The notes under the pieces were generated by a model. That model made no database searches. It was not told where the DNA came from and was given only the letters and a program-made list of their open reading frames with translations. Shown piece by piece: positions 1 through 8,201 of a stretch of DNA of 39,922 bases; positions within the stretch are counted from its first letter, which is position 1, and the number at the start of each line of letters is the position of its first letter. Made by a program: the position numbers and the translations under genes. The stretch is from Gammaproteobacteria bacterium (GTDB lineage Bacteria; Pseudomonadota; Gammaproteobacteria; Arenicellales; JAJDZL01), in the NCBI GenBank assembly GCA_022823405.1, contig JAJDXD010000012.1, forward strand, positions 1 through 39,922, written 5' to 3'.

Positions 1-1662
1 GTCGTCGTTAGTCCTGAGCAAGTAGAAAGTTTTGCGCGTGCAGAATCCGTTCGCAACGAGTACGTACTTCGAGTATCAGGCAAGGTCAGTCAACGACCGG
101 AAGGCACTGAAAATTCTGCTCTACCGACCGGCGCAGTCGAAGTTGTCGCAGACGAATTAGTGATTCTGAACAAAACTGATCAACTGCCGTTTCAGATTGA
201 TGATGACGATGTAAATGAAACGGTGCGTCTGAAATATCGGTATCTTGATCTCAGACGTTCCAGAATGCAGCGCAATCTGCGACTGAGACATGCTTTGGTT
301 CGTACGATTCGCATGTTCCTGGAGGAGCGGGATTTTACTGAGATTGAAACCCCAATGCTGACTCGCTCAACACCGGAAGGGGCGAGGGACTATCTGGTGC
401 CGAGCCGCATACAGACTGGTTCTTTTTACGCGATGCCGCAATCGCCCCAGATGTTTAAACAGATTCTCGTGATTTCAGGCTTCGAGCGATATTATCAGAT
501 TGTAAAGTGTTTCAGGGATGAAGACCTTCGAGCAGACCGACAGCCGGAATTCACCCAATTGGATCTGGAAATGGCTTTTGTCGAAGAATCAGACATCATG
601 CGATTGATGGAAGATCTCTATCGTCTGGTTTTCCGCAAAATATCCGGTGTTGAACTGCCTATGCAGTTTCCAGTGCTCACCTATGCTGATGCCATGCGTC
701 GCTTTGGTTCCGATCGACCCGATTTACGTATTCCGCTCGAACTGACTGATCTGACCGAAGCCATGAAGAGTGAAGAGTTTAAAGTCTTCAATCGTGCGGC
801 CAATCTCAAAGATGGGCGTGTAGCAGCACTCAGAGTACCAGAAGGCGTGTCGTTGACTCGTCAGAAAATCGACGCTTATACCGAATTTGTCGCACAATTC
901 GGAGCAAAGGGACTTGCTTATATCAAGGTCAATGATCCGGTTCAGGGCCGGGAAGGGATGCAGTCTCCAATTCTCAAGTTTCTTTCCGATTCAGCAATCG
1001 AAACCATCATCAGTGATTGTCAACTTCAAGCCAATGACATCGTTTTCTTTGGTGCAGATCATCGATCGACAGTCAATGCCGCCTTGGGTGCGCTTAGAAA
1101 TCGAATTGGTGCAGACTTTGAAATCATTGAAGAAGGTTGGAGACCGGTTTGGATTTTGGATTTTCCATTGGTTGAATACGATGCGGATGGGGGCCGATGG
1201 CAAGCTTTACATCATCCATTTACTGCACCTAAAGAGGACGCGATTGACCTGATTGAGGAAGATCCGGGCGCAGTTCTTTCGCGCGCCTATGATCTTGTAT
1301 TGAACGGAGTTGAAATTGGCGGCGGTTCCATTCGAAATCATCGGTATGAAATTCAGCATCGAATTTTCCGCATGTTGGGACTGTCCGATGAGAGCATCAA
1401 TGAAAAATTCGGTTTCTTGCTAACTGCACTGACTTCCGGTGCACCTCCTCATGGTGGGATCGCATTTGGAATTGATCGTATCGCAGCTTTGCTGGCGGGT
1501 GAAACTTCCATTCGGGATGTGATTGCGTTTCCAAAAACGCAAAGAGCCTATTGTCCACTCACCGATGCGCCAAACGCAATTGCTCAGGCCCAGTTGGATG
1601 AACTGGAGCTTCGCATCAAACAGACTGCTCAGAGCATCGCTGGCGCCAAAGGACAAGCCTAA
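1..1662 (+). CDS. aspS: Aspartyl-tRNA synthetase, 5' end cut by the window
   Basis: This enzyme charges tRNA-Asp with aspartate in the cytoplasm. The reading frame is open from base 1, so the gene starts upstream of the window; 553 residues are present and the family is usually about 590, so roughly the first 40 are missing. Class II synthetase signatures are visible: the flipping-loop-like DDDDVNETVRLKYRYLDLRR, motif 2 (FRDEDLRADRQPEFTQLDLE) and motif 3 near the C-terminus (GGIAFGIDRIAALLAG). The bacterial GAD insertion domain lies between motifs 2 and 3. The next gene, nudB, starts 20 bases downstream, as expected for this conserved neighbourhood. Whether it is discriminating (Asp only) or also charges tRNA-Asn cannot be decided here. 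Confidence 0.97.
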   Translation, partial: VVVSPEQVESFARAESVRNEYVLRVSGKVSQRPEGTENSALPTGAVEVVADELVILNKTDQLPFQIDDDDVNETVRLKYRYLDLRRSRMQRNLRLRHALVRTIRMFLEERDFTEIETPMLTRSTPEGARDYLVPSRIQTGSFYAMPQSPQMFKQILVISGFERYYQIVKCFRDEDLRADRQPEFTQLDLEMAFVEESDIMRLMEDLYRLVFRKISGVELPMQFPVLTYADAMRRFGSDRPDLRIPLELTDLTEAMKSEEFKVFNRAANLKDGRVAALRVPEGVSLTRQKIDAYTEFVAQFGAKGLAYIKVNDPVQGREGMQSPILKFLSDSAIETIISDCQLQANDIVFFGADHRSTVNAALGALRNRIGADFEIIEEGWRPVWILDFPLVEYDADGGRWQALHHPFTAPKEDAIDLIEEDPGAVLSRAYDLVLNGVEIGGGSIRNHRYEIQHRIFRMLGLSDESINEKFGFLLTALTSGAPPHGGIAFGIDRIAALLAGETSIRDVIAFPKTQRAYCPLTDAPNAIAQAQLDELELRIKQTAQSIAGAKGQA

Positions 1663-1682
1663 TTTATTCTCCGGAGTGAGTT

Positions 1683-2144
1683 TTGCCATCCGACTCGCAA
1701 CTCCAGTTCAAGCGTCCGGAATCGATACTGCTTGTCATCCATACATTAACTCATCAGGTTCTGCTACTGAAACGTATTCGAGCTCCTGCTTTCTGGCAAT
1801 CTGTAACAGGCAGTATTCGTTGGTCCGGTGAAACGGCGGTTGAAGCTGCTGTTCGAGAATTGAGGGAAGAGACGGGAATTTCGACCAACACCAGCGAAGT
1901 TAAGGACTTGAAGCGTCGTTTTAGATTTGTCATTCCCCCGTCAATGCGGCAGCGATTTGGACCTGGAGTTAGCAGAAATCTCGAACATGTTTTCTCGCTC
2001 TGTCTACCAGAGCCCGCTCCGGTTGTACTCAAACCCGACGAACATAGCGCTTGTTGCTGGGTTGATTTCAAAATGGCCGACAGTATGGTGTGGTCGTGGA
2101 CAAATCGTGAGGCAATTCGAATGGTTCGAGAAATGAGCGTCTGA
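1683..2144 (+). CDS. nudB: Nudix hydrolase, dihydroneopterin triphosphate pyrophosphatase-like
   Basis: Homologues of this 153-residue Nudix protein (E. coli NudB) remove pyrophosphate from dihydroneopterin triphosphate in folate synthesis, and nudB classically follows aspS. The start is TTG at 1683 with the Shine-Dalgarno GGAGTGAG a few bases upstream, and the N-terminus (MPSDSQLQFKRPESILLVIH) fits the family. The Nudix box is recognisable (FWQSVTGSIRWSGE followed by AAVRELREETGI), with the metal-binding REXXEE core intact. The loop between the first Gly and Glu appears one residue longer than the GX5E consensus (GSIRWSGE). The context strongly supports NudB, but the substrate is inferred. 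An alternative is a generic Nudix hydrolase. Confidence 0.88.
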   Translation: MPSDSQLQFKRPESILLVIHTLTHQVLLLKRIRAPAFWQSVTGSIRWSGETAVEAAVRELREETGISTNTSEVKDLKRRFRFVIPPSMRQRFGPGVSRNLEHVFSLCLPEPAPVVLKPDEHSACCWVDFKMADSMVWSWTNREAIRMVREMSV

Positions 2145-2290
2145 GCCTGTCAATTGGGGTTGTGGAAGATGATCAATCAGTTAAACGAAAAGTCTTAATG
2201 AAATGGATACCCCTTCGTTAAATGAAACAAGGCATCATAGGTGCCGAGTTGGAAGATTCAGCGAAATTAAACAAAAGGAGTATCCAAATC

Positions 2291-2439
2291 ATGAACAAGG
2301 TCAATATAAGCGATATTCACCGTATTGGTGTGGATTTAGTGAGAAGAACGTCATCCAGGATTATGCGGTTGACAGGGACGGCGGAAAGCTATTGAACCGG
2401 CGTTTCTCACGAGTCAGTGCTCTCAGTTTCTTCGAATGT
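2291..2439 (+). pseudogene. IS110-family transposase, N-terminal remnant with a frameshift
   Basis: An ATG at 2291, preceded by AGGAG (2276-2280), opens MNKVNISDIHRIGVDL, the usual start of IS110-type DEDD transposases, with the first catalytic Asp in the GVDL motif. The frame is then lost near 2339. The expected continuation resumes in the other frame as EKNVIQDYAVDRDGGK and then NRRFSRVSALSFFE, ending around 2439. Everything downstream (the rest of the RuvC-like domain and the transposase_20 domain) is missing. The fragment abuts a different transposase remnant. It is a dead piece of an insertion sequence lying between nudB and the rest of the ruv neighbourhood. The family call rests on the N-terminal pattern only. 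Confidence 0.6.
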
Positions 2440-2487
2440 CCCAAAACCAAACAGATTCGGCCCCTGCACTATTAGGGATGGGAGCAC

Positions 2488-2884
2488 AAGCGCGGTACGC
2501 TCAAGTGGGCCTGTCCGGCGGCCTGTTATGAATTTGCCTGTGAAGGCTAGGCGGCCTGTTACCTGATGGGCCAGGTGAAACCGGGGTCGAAAACCAGAGT
2601 GGTGCGGGTAAAGATGGATCCGGATCATCTCCGCAATTACGGTCCCTTGCCGCCGGGTTCATACAAGTGGCGGCGGTATTACGATCAGAGGTCGGCGATG
2701 GAGCGGATTTATTCAAGAGTCGATCATGCGCATCTGGCGCACGATCATTTCCTGCGCGGGGAAAAGGCGCCTGGCGCTGAAGTTTACGATTGGCTATGCG
2801 GTGATGCTTGCGCGGGCCTGTGTGGCGGTCAAGGCCGGACAGCCGGAAAAGATGCGAAACTGGGCGTTATCGCTGGCGGCCTGA
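2488..2884 (+). pseudogene. DDE transposase C-terminal remnant (IS1182/IS4-like), stop and frameshift
   Basis: Reading from about 2488 gives KRGTLKWACPAACYEFACEG, an in-frame TAG at 2548, then AACYLMGQVKPGSKTRVVRV. The family hallmark follows: a Tyr-Lys-rich stretch and the catalytic-Glu motif (SYKWRRYYDQRSAMERIYSR). After HFLRGEK near 2760 the frame shifts. The other frame continues LALKFTIGYAVMLARACVAV and ends PEKMRNWALSLAA at the stop 2882-2884. Cys-rich segments before the YxxR-xxVER-type motif are typical of IS1182/IS4-like DDE transposases. The N-terminal two thirds, including both catalytic Asp residues, are absent. It is adjacent to, but unrelated to, the IS110-like fragment upstream. 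Confidence 0.72.
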
Positions 2885-3390
2885 CTGGAGCCACGGTTTC
2901 AGGGGCTCGGAAAACCCAGTTCAAACACGGCGCGGCTGGAATTCGCCCGCGTCGCTGGCACCAGCGGATTTCGCAGTGCCGGGCACCTCGATGACTCGGA
3001 AATCAGCGTCGGTGGGGATTTTATTTCGCGAAAACTACCGGAATATCCCACGTGACAGAATTTTCAGCCCCTTAAAATGCCTCTAATGGAAAACCCTCAG
3101 TTATTGATATAAAGTATTGATAAAAAACAATAATATACTATCACAAACTACTTCATCAGTTACTGAAATTCATTTAAGCATAATTGTCGAAGAACACAAA
3201 TTCACAATTGCATCCGGTCAATTCCGTCGCATCAAGGGGGCTTTCTCGCCGGTGGAGTCATCCAACGAGGCTGAAGTCCGCCCGTATAGGCGACTATCGG
3301 GCTTTGTGGCTGAGAAAGGTTACCGAGATCAAGGGTTTATCTAGGGAAATTTAAATTGTGCGGACCAGCCGGTGACCGTTGTCGTAATAA
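2885..3390. other. Intergenic, no gene recognised
   Basis: These 506 bases between the transposase remnant and the XRE-cupin gene hold no convincing coding sequence. The first part (to about 3060) is GC-richer and probably belongs to the decayed insertion sequence. The remainder is AT-rich, then GC-richer again at 3220-3330. A 75-codon open frame at 3117-3344 has no recognisable domain and no Shine-Dalgarno. Confidence 0.5.
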
Positions 3391-4035
3391 CTAATTTCCC
3401 GACTCCTCGTGATTTCCACTCAGCTCTTCTGGAAATTCCACATTCGATCTTTGATTGAGTTTCTTGTCAAACAGGCAGACAGAGAGAATCCAGGCATCCT
3501 TATCGCCGATCGCTACAAATCCATGCGGCATCAAGCTGTCAAAATGTACAGAATCACCCTGTTCCAGCGTTGTGGGACTGTAGGGGTCCATGGAGAACAG
3601 TATGTTGCCTTCTAGCACGTAAATAAACTCCTCGCCACCATGGCTACTCATAGCTGCCGGCATATCCTTACCCTTTGGTACATGGACAACCATCGGCTGA
3701 AGGGCTTTCATTGCAATTTCGCTACTGAGCGCTTCGTAAGTTCCAAACGGGGTCTCATAGCGAATACCATTGTTTGCCCGGTTGATCGTCCGGGCACCGG
3801 CCGCAAACGTGTAAAAGCTGTCGCCAAGGAGCGTGATCAAGTCCAGTCCCAGGCCCTCCGCTAGACGGGCCAGCATGTCGAAATTCGGAGACGATTGGTT
3901 GTTCTCGATCTTGGAAAGTGTCGAGATTGCCAAGCCAGTCTTCTCACTTACAGCAGAAAGAGTCAGCGCGTTACTCTTTCTGATCTTCTGTATAGCTTTC
4001 CCTAAGTTGATACTTGAACGTGTAATTTCGGTCAT
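3391..4035 (-). CDS. XRE-family transcriptional regulator with C-terminal cupin domain
   Basis: This is a 214-residue two-domain regulator. Residues about 10-66 form a helix-turn-helix of the XRE/HTH_3 type (LGKAIQKIRKSNALTLSAVS, then GLAISTLSKIENNQSSP). Residues about 110-190 form a cupin_2 barrel (HGGEEFIYVLEGNILFSMDP, then QGDSVHFDSLMPHGF). Family members such as PuuR-like regulators bind DNA through the HTH and sense a small molecule or metal through the cupin. They usually control amine, amino-acid or sugar catabolism genes and their own expression. No target gene is adjacent: it stands alone between insertion-sequence debris, so it was probably carried in or left behind. No good Shine-Dalgarno precedes the ATG at 4035. 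Confidence 0.88.
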   Translation of the reverse strand: MTEITRSSINLGKAIQKIRKSNALTLSAVSEKTGLAISTLSKIENNQSSPNFDMLARLAEGLGLDLITLLGDSFYTFAAGARTINRANNGIRYETPFGTYEALSSEIAMKALQPMVVHVPKGKDMPAAMSSHGGEEFIYVLEGNILFSMDPYSPTTLEQGDSVHFDSLMPHGFVAIGDKDAWILSVCLFDKKLNQRSNVEFPEELSGNHEESGN

Positions 4036-4561
4036 TTCAACAAAGTAACTGATAAAGTCTCGATGGTTGCAGATGATTGTTCAATTATATGTACCCGCTC
4101 CTGTTCTAGACTACTGCTGGTCGCCATTCAATATTATCACTGCGGTTTACGGCATCATACGATTCGCTCGGCAAACATGTGTACCTGCTTCTTGCGTATT
4201 GAACGGCGTACAGTACTGACCTTAAACCGCAAGGTTGCAAATTTGGTAAGTCGTATGGCAGACGAGATCAATCAGTAATTCATTACGGGTGAATCATGCA
4301 AAGATTTGGTACGATTGATACCACCGTCTTCTCTTCCCAGTTTGACCTTTCAATTTGCGTGAAAACGCAATTCTGTGCGATGACACTCTAGGGAGCAGTC
4401 GTGATTTCGAAACTAATGTAATCGCTGGAGCTGGTCAAATTCGGGAACTACCATCTATTTTGTCGAATAGAGACAAAGAACTAACTGATATATGAGAAGC
4501 TAAAGATACTATCACTTTCTACGCACAAATACCAATTTGTTTCAATTTTGGTGTGTTAAAA
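4036..4561. other. Intergenic, no gene recognised
   Basis: This AT-rich stretch upstream of the XRE-cupin gene must hold its promoter and possible operator, but no clear -35/-10 pair or long palindrome was found. Reading frames on both strands are short and show no known motif. It is probably decayed mobile DNA continuing from the IS1595-like fragment on its right. Confidence 0.45.
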
Positions 4562-4726
4562 TCAATTCAAAATATGGTGATTTTTTAGCTCGTGAGAATA
4601 GTCATGGCCGCTACGAGGACATTCAAAACCGTTCGGCCAGCGTTGATGCTTGAGTGCTTCAAGATAGTTCAACTGGTCGGAATAGGTATTGCACCAGGAT
4701 ATTAAAGAAGTGGGCTTCCGTTGCAT
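4562..4726 (-). pseudogene. IS1595-family transposase, N-terminal zinc-ribbon remnant
   Basis: Reading the - strand from the ATG at 4726 gives a 54-residue frame. It begins MQRKPTSLISWCNTYSDQLN and continues EALKHQRWPNGFECPRSGHD. The pattern LEAL-x-RWPxGFxCPxCG is the N-terminal zinc ribbon of IS1595-type transposases. Here the second Cys of the CPxCG knuckle is Ser, and a stop at 4562-4564 ends the frame just after the ribbon, before the DDE domain. Sequence further left does not continue the transposase in any frame. It is a short dead fragment, too small to be active, and marks another insertion event in this interval. Confidence 0.6.
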
Positions 4727-4776
4727 TAGAAAATACCTTATGTGTTTGTTATTTAATATTTATTTCTATGTTTATT

Positions 4777-4782
4777 TATAAT
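4777..4782 (+). promoter_or_regulatory. Candidate -10 element for the yebC-ruv operon
   Basis: A perfect TATAAT lies 50 bases upstream of the yebC ATG in an AT-rich stretch. No good -35 hexamer is found 16-18 bases further upstream, so the promoter is tentative. It would restore transcription of yebC-ruvCAB after the accessory insert separated them from aspS-nudB. Confidence 0.35.
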
Positions 4783-4832
4783 ATAGGCTGAAATATTTAC
4801 AAAGGCATACTCTTCTAATCTCTTCAGAATCT

Positions 4833-5561
4833 ATGGCCGGCCACAGTAAATGGGCGAATATCCGGTTTCGAAAGGCCGTACAGGATAACCGCCGCGGTAA
4901 ACTATTCTCAAAACTTATAAGAGAAATTACGGTTGCCGCTCGAACCGGTACCCCTGACCCGGATGGCAATCCGAGTTTGCGCGCCGCAATAGACAAAGCG
5001 CTGGCGGCGAATATGAGCCGCGATGTGATTAACCGGGCGATTCAGCGAGGCTCTGGCGAGACTAGTGGAGAAGGGTTCCAGGATGTCGTCTACGAAGGTT
5101 ATGGCCCAGGCGGTGTTGCCTTTCTCATTGAGTGCTCGACAGACAATCGAAACCGTACTGTGAGCGAGGTACGGCACGCTTTATCGAAGCATGGTGGAAA
5201 CCTCGGAACTGAGGGTTCCGTTTCTTACATGTTTAACCGGGTTGGTTTGATGCAGTTTGCGGATGGTGGAGATGAAGATGAAATTTTCGAGGTTGTCATT
5301 TCTGCAGGCGCTGAAGACATAGATGTCCTGGATGACGGGCGGGTCATGGTGACGACACCCGCCGAATCATTCTTTGAAGTCGTGAAGGCAGTCAAAGAGC
5401 ATGGTCTTGAATACGAGGAAGCTGGAATTGAGCAACGCCCTTCGGTATCAACTGAGATTGATGAACAGCTGTCAGAGCGGATCCTCAGTCTAGTTGGTGC
5501 GATTGAGGATTTGGACGATGTGCGCGATGTCTATACCAACGCATCATTCAGTTCGGATTGA
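4833..5561 (+). CDS. yebC: YebC/PmpR (TACO1-type) regulatory protein
   Basis: The 242-residue protein has the universal YebC start (MAGHSKWANIRFRKAVQDNR) and the family core: the lysine/arginine-rich N-terminal domain, then YEGYGPGGVAFLIECSTDNR and GGNLGTEGSVSYMFNR. Homologues are cytoplasmic. They have been described as DNA-binding regulators (PmpR of Pseudomonas) and more recently as ribosome-associated factors that ease translation of proline stretches. Its place directly before ruvC is the standard gammaproteobacterial arrangement, with 3 bases between its stop and the ruvC GTG. No Shine-Dalgarno is obvious before its ATG. Confidence 0.96.
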   Translation: MAGHSKWANIRFRKAVQDNRRGKLFSKLIREITVAARTGTPDPDGNPSLRAAIDKALAANMSRDVINRAIQRGSGETSGEGFQDVVYEGYGPGGVAFLIECSTDNRNRTVSEVRHALSKHGGNLGTEGSVSYMFNRVGLMQFADGGDEDEIFEVVISAGAEDIDVLDDGRVMVTTPAESFFEVVKAVKEHGLEYEEAGIEQRPSVSTEIDEQLSERILSLVGAIEDLDDVRDVYTNASFSSD

Positions 5562-5564
5562 GTT

Positions 5565-6101
5565 GTGCTGAAGATTCTGGGCATTGATCCTGGCTCGAGA
5601 GTTACCGGCTTTGGTCTGATCGAATGCAGCGCAAAAAAGATCCGTTACCTTGATAGTGGTGTCATTCGGCTTAACGAAGGCGAGTTGTCAGAAAGGCTGT
5701 TTCATATCTATGAGGGTATTTCCGCAGTCATTCAGCAGCATCGGCCAACGATCGCTGCCATCGAAAAAGTCTTTGTTTCAATCAACCCACAATCGGCACT
5801 GAAAATAGGACATGCCCGCGGCAGTGCAATCTGTGCCTGCGCTGCAAACAATCTGACCATATCAGAATACGCTGCCCGCGAGATTAAACAGTCCATGACT
5901 GGAATCGGTTCAGCCGATAAAGATCAGGTCAAGTACATGGTACAGATGCTGCTTCAACTTGAAGACATTCAGACTCGGGATGAGTCAGATGCTTTGGCTG
6001 TGGCGATTACTCACTACCAGCGCATGCCGATGTTGGATTCAATTCAAGGTTCTCATCACCGAATTTCGCTTTCAGAATTCGTTCCACCAGTTACCAGTTA
6101 A
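5565..6101 (+). CDS. ruvC: Holliday junction resolvase RuvC
   Basis: This 178-residue endonuclease cuts four-way DNA junctions held by RuvAB. The acidic catalytic set is visible: Asp in LGIDPGSRVTG at residues 5-15, Glu in AIEKVF at about 65-70, and two Asp in TRDESDALAVAITH at about 137-150. The conserved SALKIGHARG segment is also present. The start is GTG at 5565, 3 bases after the yebC stop, so translation is probably coupled. The length matches the family (about 170-175). It forms a tight operon with ruvA and ruvB. Confidence 0.97.
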   Translation: MLKILGIDPGSRVTGFGLIECSAKKIRYLDSGVIRLNEGELSERLFHIYEGISAVIQQHRPTIAAIEKVFVSINPQSALKIGHARGSAICACAANNLTISEYAAREIKQSMTGIGSADKDQVKYMVQMLLQLEDIQTRDESDALAVAITHYQRMPMLDSIQGSHHRISLSEFVPPVTS

Positions 6102-6115
6102 AGCGGTGTGAAATT

Positions 6116-6718
6116 GTGATTGGGTACTTGCGAGGGACAATTCAGCAAAGAAGGGAGTCCTCTTTAGTACTTGAGTGCAACGGAGTTGGCTACGAAATTC
6201 TGATACCGAAGAGCATGCAGCATCAACTCTCTGATGATGTGGATTCAGTGTTGCTGCATACGCATCAATATGTACGACCGGAATCCCAAAACCTTTACGG
6301 GTTTCTGACCGTTGCCGAACGCGATATGTTTCGAATTCTGATCAACATTAGCAGTATCGGTCCGAGCATCGCATTGAACATACTATCGGAACTGCAAATC
6401 TCTGATTTGGTGGCCTGCGTAAAGTTGGAAGATGCCAAACCGCTTCAGAAAGTGCCGCGGCTTGGGAAAGCGACAGCCGCTAAACTGCTGATTGAGCTTT
6501 CCAGCAAAATTGATTATGTTGCTGAAGTTGCACAGTCCGGCACCACAGGAGGCACTGCAACGGGAAGTTATCTTGACGATGCGCGGGAAGCCCTGATTGT
6601 GATGGGATTTTCCAACAGAGATGCCCGTAGTGCTGTGGTAGCAGTACACGACCAAGCTGAAACCGCTGAACATGCGATTCAGCTGGCCTTGGGAATTCTG
6701 GGTTCCACTGGCACATGA
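6116..6718 (+). CDS. ruvA: Holliday junction DNA helicase subunit RuvA
   Basis: RuvA binds the four-way junction and loads the RuvB motor. The 200-residue protein begins MIGYLRGTI from GTG at 6116. It has the N-terminal OB domain with GVGYEILIP, two helix-hairpin-helix motifs ([16 protein letters not shown] and [16 protein letters not shown]), a flexible linker rich in Gly/Thr/Ala, and the C-terminal RuvB-binding domain ([17 protein letters not shown]). Its stop overlaps the ruvB start as ATGA. The length is typical. Confidence 0.97.
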   Translation: MIGYLRGTIQQRRESSLVLECNGVGYEILIPKSMQHQLSDDVDSVLLHTHQYVRPESQNLYGFLTVAERDMFRILINISSIGPSIALNILSELQISDLVACVKLEDAKPLQKVPRLGKATAAKLLIELSSKIDYVAEVAQSGTTGGTATGSYLDDAREALIVMGFSNRDARSAVVAVHDQAETAEHAIQLALGILGSTGT

Positions 6719-7746
6719 GCAACGAATCCCGCTTCATTTCGCCCAATCAGTCAGGTTCAGAAGAACAGGTGTTCGACAATAGCCTGCGCCCAAAGACTCT
6801 GGATGATTTTGTCGGTCAGCAAAAAACACGCGAGCAGTTGCAGATATTTTTTGAAGCCGCAAAAAGAAGACAGGAACCATTGGACCATGTTTTACTGTTT
6901 GGGCCACCAGGTCTAGGGAAAACGACACTGGCGCACATCATTTCAAATGAAATGGAAGTCGAGTTGGCACAAACTTCAGGCCCTGTGCTTGAGCGGCAGG
7001 GCGATGTTGCGGCCATGCTAACCCGTCTTAATTTTGGCTCGGTCCTCTTCATTGATGAGATCCATCGGCTCAATCCTGTCGTTGAGGAAGTGCTTTATCC
7101 CGCGATGGAAGACAACAAGATCGATATTGTGATCGGACAAGGTCCCGCCGCAAAAACCATCCAGTTGCCGGTAAAACCGTTTACGCTGGTGGGTGCCACC
7201 ACCAGAACGGGACTGCTGACCTCACCACTGAGGGACCGCTTTGGAATCGTCCACCGGCTTGATTATTACGAAGTCGGTGAGTTGACAAAAATTATCCGAC
7301 GGTCTGCAGATATTCTATCAGTGAAGGCAGACCAATCAGGGATTGAAGAAATTGCCAAATGTTCGCGCGGAACACCTAGGATCGCCAATCGTCTGTTGCG
7401 CAGGGTACGCGACTATGCCGAGATTAAGGGTTCGGGTACGATTGATCGCGAAATTGCTCAGTTTGCTTTAGAAATGTTAGAGGTTGACACTTGCGGCCTC
7501 GACGTTCTGGATCGCAAGTACTTGCAGATTCTAATTGAGAATTATCAGGGCGGCCCGGCAGGACTGGAAACTCTCGCCGCTGCGCTGAGCGAGGACCGCG
7601 GGACAATTGAAGATGTGATCGAACCTTATCTACTGCAACAGGGATTTATCCAACGCACACCGAGAGGTCGAAAGGTCACACAGAAAGCGTGGCGACATCT
7701 GCGAGTCGAACCAGATGAAGCGCATGAACAGTCGGCACTTATCTAG
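6715..7746 (+). CDS. ruvB: Holliday junction branch migration ATPase RuvB
   Basis: RuvB is the hexameric AAA+ motor of branch migration. The 343-residue sequence shows Walker A ([14 protein letters not shown], about residues 62-75), Walker B ([11 protein letters not shown]), sensor 1 and arginine finger ([18 protein letters not shown]), sensor 2 ([18 protein letters not shown]) and the C-terminal winged helix ([17 protein letters not shown]). The ATG at 6715 overlaps the ruvA stop by four bases, indicating translational coupling. Everything expected is intact. Confidence 0.98.
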   Translation: MSNESRFISPNQSGSEEQVFDNSLRPKTLDDFVGQQKTREQLQIFFEAAKRRQEPLDHVLLFGPPGLGKTTLAHIISNEMEVELAQTSGPVLERQGDVAAMLTRLNFGSVLFIDEIHRLNPVVEEVLYPAMEDNKIDIVIGQGPAAKTIQLPVKPFTLVGATTRTGLLTSPLRDRFGIVHRLDYYEVGELTKIIRRSADILSVKADQSGIEEIAKCSRGTPRIANRLLRRVRDYAEIKGSGTIDREIAQFALEMLEVDTCGLDVLDRKYLQILIENYQGGPAGLETLAAALSEDRGTIEDVIEPYLLQQGFIQRTPRGRKVTQKAWRHLRVEPDEAHEQSALI

Positions 7747-7787
7747 ATGGCGAATTATGGAGTTTAGTAAAATTCTGAACAATTTGG

Positions 7788-8201
7788 GTGATTAATTTGT
7801 CCCAAAAGGCGTTTATTTCCAAGTATCGAGTGTACTTCGAGGATACAGATGCAGGCGGGGTGGTTTATCACGCAAATTACCTGAGATTTATGGAACGTGC
7901 AAGATCAGACTGGCTAGCCAGTGTTGGCTGTCTACCACAACAGCCCAATGACCGGTGGGGAGTCATTTTTGCCGTGCGCTCGGTTAATCTGGAATTTTTC
8001 AAACCTGCACGCCTCGGAGACCTATTGCGAGTTACCGTTGAGCCTGATTCAGTGCGGGGAGCCAGCATTACTGTGTTTCAAAGGATCACCGATGAGGCAG
8101 ACGTCATACTGGTACAAGCAAAATTCCGGATTGCTTGCATAGATCATTCTAAATTTAGAGTCCAAAGGATGCCGGAAGAGTTAAGGAGAATTTTAAGTTA
8201 A
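7788..8201 (+). CDS. ybgC: YbgC-family acyl-CoA thioesterase (hotdog fold)
   Basis: This 137-residue hotdog thioesterase hydrolyses acyl-CoA and is the usual first gene of the tol-pal operon. It may link envelope lipid metabolism with Tol-Pal. The family active-site signature is clear: RVYFEDTDAGGVVYHANYLR (Asp in EDTDAGGVVYH), then FMERARSDWL. The open frame starts at GTG 7788 (MINLSQKAF); TTG at 7797 is an alternative, and neither has a strong Shine-Dalgarno. Its TAA shares one base with the ATG of tolQ. Confidence 0.93.
   Translation: MINLSQKAFISKYRVYFEDTDAGGVVYHANYLRFMERARSDWLASVGCLPQQPNDRWGVIFAVRSVNLEFFKPARLGDLLRVTVEPDSVRGASITVFQRITDEADVILVQAKFRIACIDHSKFRVQRMPEELRRILS

Noticed and set aside
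3117..3344. A 75-codon + strand frame upstream of the XRE-cupin stop
   Set aside because: No domain, no ribosome site and composition like the surrounding decayed mobile DNA.
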